NCBI GenBank assembly: GCA_003224515.1
Contig: QHZC01000256.1
Span: 1-6,115 of the forward strand
DNA from: Acidobacteriota bacterium
GTDB taxonomy: Bacteria > Acidobacteriota > Terriglobia > Acidiferrales > UBA7541
DNA: 6,115 nucleotides
Reading direction: 5' to 3'
Under the pieces are notes generated by a model. The model searched no databases. It had not been told where the DNA came from and saw only the letters and a program-made list of their open reading frames with translations. Positions 1-4,532 of the stretch are shown in pieces. The first letter of the stretch is position 1. Every line of letters begins with the position of its first letter. The position numbers were made by a program, and so were the translations under genes.

Positions 1-105
1 GTTTCCCCGATTGTCTTTGAAAGTACGCCAGAGAATGAATCCGTACAAAAGAAATAGCCCTATGCTTCTCAATACGGTCTCAGTTTTGGGCTCAATAGCC
101 GTCAT
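1..105 (-). CDS. 5' part of a small membrane protein gene, cut by the window edge
   Basis: Reading leftward from an ATG at 105-103, 35 codons stay open to the first base of the window. The protein begins MTAIEPKTET and then has a hydrophobic stretch (about residues 14-27, SIGLFLLYGFILW) followed by basic residues, as in a membrane segment with a positive cytoplasmic flank. No strong Shine-Dalgarno is visible; AGAAG lies further upstream than ideal. It lies on the same strand as the broken membrane gene ending at 1832. Once the insertion sequence and one copy of its target duplication are removed, only about 45 bp separate that gene's stop from this start, so the two probably formed an operon. 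The family is not recognised. The reading frame is short, which limits confidence. Confidence 0.5.
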   Translation of the reverse strand, partial: MTAIEPKTETVLRSIGLFLLYGFILWRTFKDNRGN

Positions 106-123
106 TTGAGCGGCATTCTACTT

Positions 124-127
124 CTAA
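124..127. repeat. Left copy of the 4-bp target site duplication (CTAA)
   Basis: CTAA directly precedes the left end of the insertion sequence and is repeated directly after its right end at 1805-1808. A 4- to 5-bp duplication is typical of the IS1380 family. The match does not extend to 5 bp. Confidence 0.8.
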
Positions 128-142
128 CCTGAATAATTCATG
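128..142 (+). repeat. Left terminal inverted repeat of the IS1380 element
   Basis: CCTGAATAATTCATG. It aligns with the reverse complement of the right end, CCCACATTATTCGTG, at 10 of 15 positions, with the core ATTC.TG and the tip CC conserved. Confidence 0.8.
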
Positions 143-153
143 TTTTTGAGACA

Positions 154-220
154 CGAAAAGCCTCTTTCATGGTACAAAGCCGTTGTCTACGCGGTTTTGA
201 GACCAATCCAGAGGCTTTCG
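154..220 (+). promoter_or_regulatory. Inverted repeat that would bury the transposase ribosome binding site
   Basis: CGAAAAGCCTCT (154-165) pairs with AGAGGCTTTCG (210-220) apart from one bulged A, giving an 11-bp stem with a loop of about 44 nt. The right arm ends one base before the ATG at 221 and contains AGAGG (210-214), the best Shine-Dalgarno for that start, six bases upstream. A transcript entering from outside the element would carry both arms and mask the site. A transcript starting inside the loop would carry only the right arm. The same logic is known in IS10 and IS50; its use here is inferred. Confidence 0.5.
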
Positions 221-1603
221 ATGAACGAACATACCACAACACAGTGTGTTCTCTTCCCAGGAATTTTTAAGCAGCCGGTAGTCGCCCAGTTCGATCAATC
301 GCAAGGCAGTTCCGATGGGGGTGCGGTGTTACTCAAAGCCGCGGACCGAGGGTTAGGTCTAACGGCTGCGTTGGCGGCTTGTCTGAAAGACGACCGGCAA
401 GAGGGTAAGGTCCGTCACGAATTAGAGGAGCTGCTCACACAGCGGATCATGGCCATCGCCTGCGGCTACGAAGACGCCAACGATGCGGCGCGCCTGGCTT
501 CCGACCCGATTCACAAACTATTGGTCGGTCGTGATCCCGTGGAAGGAGAAGATTTGGCCTCGCAGCCGACCCTCTCGCGTTTTGAAAATAGTGTGGGTCG
601 TAAAGAGTTGTTTCGTATGGGCGAAGCTTTCGCCGACACGGTGATCGAGCGACATCGTAAACGACTGAAGGGTCGCGCCCGTCTGATCAGCATCGACCTG
701 GATCCTACGGACGATCCCACACATGGCGCGCAACAGTTGACGTTTTTCAATTGGCATTACGACACCTACTGCTACCTGCCCGTGGTCGGATTTCTGACCT
801 TCAACCAAGAGGCGGAGCAGTATCTGGTCACCGCGGTGTTGCGTCCGGGGAACGCCCCCGGCTCGGCAGGAGCCGTGGGCCTCCTGCGCCGTCTGATCGA
901 GCGGCTGAGGGAAGCCTTTCCGAAGGCCAAGATACGGGTGCGCTTGGATGGTGGCTTCGCGGCGCCGGAAGTTCTGGATTTTTTGGACTGCGAACCGAAA
1001 GTGGAATACCTCGTGAATTTCGCGTGCAATGCGGTGTTGGAGCGCAAAGCGGAGTCGGCCATGCAACGGGCCCGTCGTGCTTCGGAGAGCTCGCAGCAAA
1101 CCGCGCATGTTTACGGCGCGTGTCAGTACCGAACGCGCAAGACCTGGCCGTGGAAACGTCGCGTCATTTATAAAGCCGAGGTGGTGCGGGCGGAGGGCAA
1201 GAAACCCAAGGACAATCCGCGCTTTGTGGTGACCAACATGAAGCAGACTCCGCGGTGGCTGTACGAGAAGGTCTACTGTCAACGAGGTGACCTCGAGAAT
1301 CGAATCAAGGAACTGCACTATGGCATGGAGATTGGACGTACCAGTTGCACGAACTTCTGGGCCAATCAGTTCCGCGTGCTGATGACTGCAGCAGCCTACC
1401 TGTTGATGCAAGAGATGCGCTTAGGTTTGGCCGGCACCGCTTCCGCCCGGGCGCAGGTCTCCATCTTGCGACAGCGTTTTCTGAAAATCGGAGCTCGGGT
1501 GGTGACTTCAGTACGTCGGATCCTGCTGCACTTGCCACGATCGTTTCCTTATCTGGACAGCTTCCATCGCCTCGCCTTGCACTTAGGCGCGCGCAGCGGG
1601 TAG
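221..1603 (+). CDS. IS1380-family DDE transposase
   Basis: A 460-residue transposase that would cut and rejoin the ends of its own element. Family signatures, numbered from the ATG at 221, are QPTLSRFEN near residues 115-123, IDLDPTDDPTHG with the first catalytic Asp at about 159, RLDGGFAAPE with the second Asp at about 243, and QRGDLENRIKEL with the catalytic Glu at about 359. After the Glu comes the usual helix region with NFWANQFRVLMTAAAYLL. I chose the ATG at 221 because AGAGG lies six bases upstream and the length fits the family. An in-frame ATG at 140 would begin inside the terminal repeat and add 27 residues without a ribosome site. No frameshift or stop interrupts it, so it may be functional. 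Confidence 0.93.
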   Translation: MNEHTTTQCVLFPGIFKQPVVAQFDQSQGSSDGGAVLLKAADRGLGLTAALAACLKDDRQEGKVRHELEELLTQRIMAIACGYEDANDAARLASDPIHKLLVGRDPVEGEDLASQPTLSRFENSVGRKELFRMGEAFADTVIERHRKRLKGRARLISIDLDPTDDPTHGAQQLTFFNWHYDTYCYLPVVGFLTFNQEAEQYLVTAVLRPGNAPGSAGAVGLLRRLIERLREAFPKAKIRVRLDGGFAAPEVLDFLDCEPKVEYLVNFACNAVLERKAESAMQRARRASESSQQTAHVYGACQYRTRKTWPWKRRVIYKAEVVRAEGKKPKDNPRFVVTNMKQTPRWLYEKVYCQRGDLENRIKELHYGMEIGRTSCTNFWANQFRVLMTAAAYLLMQEMRLGLAGTASARAQVSILRQRFLKIGARVVTSVRRILLHLPRSFPYLDSFHRLALHLGARSG

Positions 1604-1789
1604 CTTCGCCCTTAACCTGCGCTAGGAACTTTTTACTTGTTGACTGCTACTTGAGGTGTCTCAGTTTCTTGTCTTCTGTCCGCCTAAGCGCTTTCGAATC
1701 AACTCGCGATTCAACAAAATTCTCACCCTTGTCAACTGCCGTCTTGAAGTGAAGAAGAACAACGAAAAATCGATCGCGAAGTCAGTTTT

Positions 1790-1804
1790 CACGAATAATG
1801 TGGG
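1790..1804 (-). repeat. Right terminal inverted repeat of the IS1380 element
   Basis: Read on the minus strand from 1804, it is CCCACATTATTCGTG. It matches the left end at 10 of 15 positions, including the CC tip and the ATTC core. Confidence 0.8.
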
Positions 1805-1808
1805 CTAA
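1805..1808. repeat. Right copy of the target site duplication (CTAA)
   Basis: CTAA immediately follows the right end of the element and is identical to 124-127. Confidence 0.8.
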
Positions 1809-1831
1809 AATGTGGTTATCGGAATCAGGAC

Positions 1832-2430
1832 CTATTTGCTGGAATGCCCCTTGGGGCTTAGAAAGGAGAAGGTCGAGAGTATGCCGTCAAACATGGTTTT
1901 GGTGACGTCTCCCAAGGCTCCCAACTTCGCAAGTTTTACGATAAGCCAAAGTCCGAAGCATCCAAAAAATATTAAAGAAAACTCAAATTCCCGGATTTGA
2001 GGGTCATCGGAAATCCAACCAAACACCCAGCTAGGAATTAAGCCCCTCTGGTCAAGGGCACTCTTCACAACGATGAGGATGAAGATCAGAATACTGATCC
2101 GAATCCCCCAAAGAATCGGCATCCACCAATCGAGGCCGGATTCGCTGGATTGGTCCACCATGACGAGAAGGTAGTGATCGCCTTTACGAAGTGTCGGATG
2201 GCTTGGTCCCAATTTCGCACACGTTCGGGATTTTCTTCCTTCAACCGTCTGTAAGCATGATGAAGTAGTCGTGAAATCTTCGTTTCATATTCTTTTGTTT
2301 CGCATTGTGCCTAAAATTCGTCATTCAACTCGATAGGGCTATCGCACGAGGCGGCATCGCTCTCCGTAAAGTACATCATTCTCTTCTCAACATCAGCGAG
2401 CGGCACACCCTCCAGTGCCGCTTGCTCGAC
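1832..2430 (-). pseudogene. Broken two-helix membrane protein gene (nonsense, frameshift and lost 5' end)
   Basis: Three pieces read as one protein. Piece one (2430-2314) has EQAALEGVPLADVEKRMMYF and ends ELNDEF at an in-frame TAG (2313-2311). Piece two continues in the same frame with YETKISRLLHHAYRRLKEEN and NWDQAIRH. At about 2187-2193 the sense shifts by one base into piece three, LRKGDHYLLVMVDQSS, which runs to TAG at 1834-1832. Restoring a single C (CACTTCG to CACCTTCG) would give IRHLRKGDHY. Piece three has two hydrophobic segments, around ILWGIRISILIFILIVV and FSLIFFGCFGLWLIV, so the product was probably a membrane protein with a soluble, charged N-terminal region. It resembles a hypothetical family I associate with Acidobacteriota, of unknown function. 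The 5' end is lost at the junction with an IS110 remnant near 2430. An ATG at 2161 could still make a truncated 109-residue protein, but I see no good ribosome site. Confidence 0.65.
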
Positions 2431-2729
2431 GACAGAAGCAGTGGGTGCATTTCCGCGTGGCCTGCCCGAAGTTTCTGCGACAAAGTTTTCACGAATGGGC
2501 GGGTCACTCCATCGCGTACTCGGTGTGGGCACGAAGCTACTACCAACAACTACGCAGCAGAGGCAAAGGACACCACGCCGCCGTACGAGCGTTGGCTTTT
2601 AAATGGATTCGCGTGGTATTCCGTTGTTGGAAAGATGGGGTGGCCTATGATGAGAGCAAATACCTGGCCTCGCTCGCCAGGCGTGGCTCTCCCCTGAGTG
2701 CCATCGTCGCTACAGGGGAAACCCTGTGA
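2430..2729 (+). pseudogene. 3' remnant of an IS110-family transposase
   Basis: About 100 residues match the C-terminal part of IS110-family (Transposase_20) recombinases: WVHFRVACPKFLRQSFHEW, then YYQQLRSRGKGHHAAVRALAF, then WIRVVFRCW, and YDESKYLASLARRGSPL just before a TGA at 2727-2729. In the family this part carries the second catalytic region, used with an N-terminal DEDD RuvC-like domain. Here the N-terminal two thirds, together with any left end, is missing. Upstream of about 2430 the plus-strand frame loses its resemblance and the sequence becomes the minus-strand membrane gene. The fragment cannot be an active transposase. Its antisense strand is open and gives that gene a false N-terminus up to 2532. 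Confidence 0.8.
2712..2727 (+). other. Perfect small hairpin with a GAAA loop over the IS110 transposase stop
   Basis: ACAGGG (2712-2717), GAAA (2718-2721) and CCCTGT (2722-2727) form a 6-bp stem closed by a GNRA-type tetraloop. The last base of the stem is the first base of the TGA stop. No T-run follows directly, so it is not a classical terminator. Confidence 0.4.
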
Positions 2730-2813
2730 ACTCCGTGTGGATATTCAGTGGGAGGTCGAAAAAAAATGTGACAAAACAACTTGACACTCTTACTCAGATG
2801 TCTAGTTGGCGTT
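2730..2813 (+). other. Probable right end of the IS110-family element, with an orphan -35 box
   Basis: A noncoding stretch lies between the transposase stop and the end of the PilZ remnant. It has an A-rich run (2759-2766) and then a perfect TTGACA at 2781-2786. No good -10 hexamer lies 16-18 bp downstream. In IS110 relatives such as IS621, the right end supplies a -35 and the left end a -10, and the two join into a promoter in the circular intermediate. The pattern fits that arrangement, but without the left end it is inference. The exact end of the element cannot be fixed from this window. Confidence 0.45.
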
Positions 2814-3245
2814 CTAGCGGGTGCCGCCCTCACTCAGATCGCGGGTCATCAAAACTTGTTCGATCTGCGAACTGAGATCTTTTATTGCAGCCTTCGCGGT
2901 GAAACTGTACCGGTCAGGTCGTTTGGGTGTCCGCGACAACCAGTTTTCAAGAATCGCCTGATTATCCGGTTCAACTAGGCTGAAGACAACGCCCATACCC
3001 TCAACGGTAACGTACGCGACGGCACCGGACGCTACGAATCTGGTTCCGGCCTCGGCCACTTCGATGTGCACTCTCGTACCTTTCGGATATGGCGTTGCTG
3101 TCTGGACAAAACATCCGAGACGGCTCAGTTCGGTGGTTTGCGCGACGACGATTTGTTAAGAACCAGCTTCTCTTACAACAGACGTTGCTTTGAAGGGAAT
3201 GCGGGGAATGCGCTGACGTTCACTCTGGTGCTCCGCAACACTCGT
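2814..3245 (-). pseudogene. PilZ-domain protein gene interrupted by an in-frame TAA
   Basis: PilZ domains bind cyclic di-GMP or act as adaptors in motility and surface processes. The minus strand reads ERQRIPRIPFKATSVVREA, a TAA stop (3158-3156), then in the same frame QIVVAQTTELSRLGCFVQT, PKGTRVHIEV, VAYVTVEGMGVVF and ILENWL. These correspond to the arginine-rich start, the D/NxSxxG motif (here ELSRLG, with Glu in the first position), the middle strands, and the GMGV.F and closing helix typical of short single-domain PilZ proteins. The TAA lies between the two ligand-binding motifs, so the product is split. The start is unclear: ACG at 3245-3243 stands where an ATG would fit (ACG-AGT-GTT), though the frame is open upstream to 3380. 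Re-initiation at GTG 3071 would lack both motifs. A tail of about 38 residues follows the domain. Confidence 0.7.
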
Positions 3246-3322
3246 GATGGTCGGTGTTACTATAATTGCGACATATTCAACCGCTGGCACTAAGGCTACC
3301 GTAAACAGCGGAGATCGCGTCA

Positions 3323-3493
3323 ATGGATCAAGAGACAGCGAGCACCAAATGATTACCGGCTGTTTCATGCAGAGGAGCAACTGGTGCTTCCAAAGAAGAG
3401 CTTTCGCCAGGCTCGCCTGACAGTCATGACGATCCGAGTCTGGAGCAGCTCATCGACGCTGCCGAGGGTGCTCCTACCCTTGGTATTGGTTAG
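3323..3493 (+). pseudogene. Short plus-strand ORF with an early stop, possible gene remnant
   Basis: GGAGA (3310-3314) precedes an ATG at 3323 by a suitable distance. The frame reads MDQETASTK and stops at TGA (3350-3352). The same frame then stays open to TAG at 3491-3493 with an acidic stretch, KEELSPGSPDSHDDPSLEQL. Right after the first stop another frame reads DYRLFHAEEQLVLPKK, which also looks protein-like, so two compensating frameshifts are possible. I do not recognise a family. Codon choice over such short pieces is weak evidence, and the region could equally be noncoding. Confidence 0.25.
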
Positions 3494-3944
3494 GGCTTAG
3501 GGCTGTCTTCAGCGGCCCCAACGCCCGCATAGTCCTCCTCAAAACGGACGGTAACGGCGGAGCCGGTAGCATCTGCAAATTTAAATTCACAAACACCTCT
3601 TTCAGTACGGCCGCGTCTTCATCTGCCCCACCGAATTGAAAAACTTCGGTGAGCACGTCACTTTCAGATTCGAACACTTTGGCAAGCCTTGCATCTTTAA
3701 CCCAAAGCACGCGGCCTGTGCGATGGAGCCCGGCATAGAACGTCAGGTGATGATGAATCCTACGCGCCAAGATCAGGCGCTCGACATCCAAATCCAGGTC
3801 GATCTTTTCAGGAGCCGGAATTGCATGTACCAGTTCATCCGGCACTTCGGCGTCATCAACGTCAAATCGGATAACTTCGTCCTGGTTTGCCACGGGCGGT
3901 AGAGTTTTCTCCAGCTTACGGGACGTAATCTTTGGGATTTGCAT
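3474..3944 (-). pseudogene. Unrecognised acidic protein gene, probably frameshifted near its 3' end
   Basis: From ATG 3944-3942, 156 codons are open to TAG at 3476-3474. The N-terminal two thirds have balanced codon use and a soluble, acidic composition: VIRFDVDDAEVPDELVHAI, IDLDLDVERLILARRIHHHL and AGLHRTGRVLWVKDARLAKV. After about LKEVFVNLN the frame turns proline- and leucine-rich and looks artificial. The neighbouring frame from about 3600 instead reads RGVCEFKFADATGSAVTVRF, then EEDYAGVGAAEDSPKP and TAA at 3492-3490. A one-base loss near 3595-3606 would explain this. No signal peptide or membrane segment is visible, and the upstream ribosome site is poor. I do not recognise the family; no function is proposed. 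A functional protein with an altered C-terminus remains possible. Confidence 0.5.
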
Positions 3945-3964
3945 CAGGACGAGGAAGAAAAATC

Positions 3965-4150
3965 ATGAGCAACGAAACATCGAGCGATCCACGTTTGAAG
4001 ATCATGTTCGGTGGCATCTAAACCGAGGCCATGTTAGCAAAGTCTGCGAATTTTGCCCCCAAATTGAAGTTGATAAGCGGCGACTGCGCCATGTGTACCC
4101 AGCCACACCAAAAGGCTGCAGCAAAGGTGGAAGAGTGGCTGCGCATTTGA
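3965..4150 (+). pseudogene. Small plus-strand ORF with strong ribosome site and an internal TAA
   Basis: GAGGAAG (3951-3957) stands seven bases before ATG 3965, one of the best ribosome sites in the window. The frame reads MSNETSSDPRLKIMFGGI and meets TAA at 4019-4021. The same frame then continues for 42 codons to TGA at 4148-4150, with AMLAKSANFAPKLKLISG and CAMCTQPHQKAAAKVEEWL. That second half has an in-frame ATG at 4031 and a CxxCxxxH-like cluster. It may be one gene of about 60 codons with a nonsense mutation, or an 18-residue leader peptide followed by a 39-residue ORF. The family is not recognised. It starts only 20 bp from the divergent gene at 3944, and lies just upstream of the 4209-5887 cluster on the same strand. 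Confidence 0.35.
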
Positions 4151-4199
4151 GATGGCACACGAAACGTCAATACGTGAATCCTCAGTGTGAATTTTGTTT

Positions 4200-4203
4200 G
4201 GAG
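4200..4203 (+). promoter_or_regulatory. Ribosome binding site that decides the 4209 start
   Basis: GGAG lies five bases before ATG 4209. It selects this start over the upstream in-frame codon at 4194. The leader 4151-4208 has no convincing promoter: TTGAGA at 4147-4152 lacks a good -10 partner. Confidence 0.65.
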
Positions 4204-4208
4204 TAAAA

Positions 4209-4514
4209 ATGAGTTCAGATAGTCAGGATTTTGTGTGTGTTTTCTGGGACGCAGCACACGGATTCGGCATAGCCCGGCATCCGGGATCACGGCGGCATCG
4301 TAAGGATGGCCTTCGATTTCTAGCCTGCAACATTGTCACAGATGGAATTGAGGACATTTGTCCTGGAGCAAGAATTCGAGCCAGGATTGAAGGAAAAATT
4401 GAGGATTGGTGCGAGCAGTTGGTAGACGTAGAAATATATGAGCGCTGGCAGCCGAAGTCCGATGCAGATTTTGCTGATGTCATGGCTCAGGACGAGCGGG
4501 TAAAGCGATATTAG
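4209..4514 (+). CDS. Small protein resembling a divergent cold-shock/OB-fold domain
   Basis: 101 residues, soluble, no signal peptide. Residues 12-20 (FWDAAHGFG) line up with the cold-shock motif F..aKGFGFI. Residues 33-48 (DGLRFLACNIVTDGIE) match the dvFVHfsaI..dG region. CPGARIRARIE and QLVDVEIYE match the following L..G..V.F.ie and ..A.nV strands. Several RNA-contacting aromatics of CspA are absent and the 20s loop is longer and basic (RHPGSRRHRK), so nucleic-acid binding is plausible but not certain. A charged tail (about 82-101) extends past the domain. The gene has a good ribosome site and is followed after 18 bp by the AAA+ gene, suggesting co-expression. It could be an adaptor or RNA-binding partner of that ATPase; that is inference. 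Confidence 0.6.
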   Translation: MSSDSQDFVCVFWDAAHGFGIARHPGSRRHRKDGLRFLACNIVTDGIEDICPGARIRARIEGKIEDWCEQLVDVEIYERWQPKSDADFADVMAQDERVKRY

Positions 4515-4532
4515 AGATTGAAAAGAATCTTT

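Larger units (their letters stand above)
128..1804 (+). mobile_element. Complete IS1380-family insertion sequence (1677 bp)
   Basis: The element starts with CC at 128 and ends with GG at 1804. Its imperfect terminal repeats (128-142 and 1790-1804) match at 10 of 15 positions, and CTAA flanks both ends. It encodes one DDE transposase (221-1603). About 200 bp of noncoding right end (1604-1804) follow, in which I see no gene or clear terminator. Length, single-gene layout, CC/GG tips and 4-bp duplication all fit IS1380. An 8-bp inverted match, TGAGACAC at 147-154 against GTGTCTCA at 1656-1663, lies inside the ends and may be a subterminal transposase contact or chance. The open reading frame and the identical duplication suggest a recent insertion that may still be active. 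Confidence 0.9.

Noticed and set aside
140..220. ATG 140 as the transposase start
   Set aside because: It lies within the terminal repeat, has no Shine-Dalgarno and gives a longer protein than usual for the family.
518..1411. Long minus-strand ORF of 297 codons
   Set aside because: It lies antisense to the IS1380 transposase, which has clear catalytic motifs; the antisense product has no recognisable feature.
2311..2532. Minus-strand 73-codon ORF as an intact gene
   Set aside because: Its first third is antisense IS110 transposase and its end is an internal TAG of the membrane gene, so it is chimeric.
3636..3902. Plus-strand 88-codon ORF
   Set aside because: It is antisense to the better-composed acidic ORF at 3474-3944 and has no ribosome site or family likeness.
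2311..4021. Stop-codon reassignment explaining in-frame TAG and TAA codons
   Set aside because: The intact genes here end normally with TAG, TAA or TGA, TGA also interrupts one ORF, and single-base frameshifts occur in the same genes. Decay or sequencing error explains all of these.
4147..4176. Promoter for the ATPase cluster from TTGAGA
   Set aside because: The hexamer 17-18 bp downstream shares only about two bases with TATAAT.
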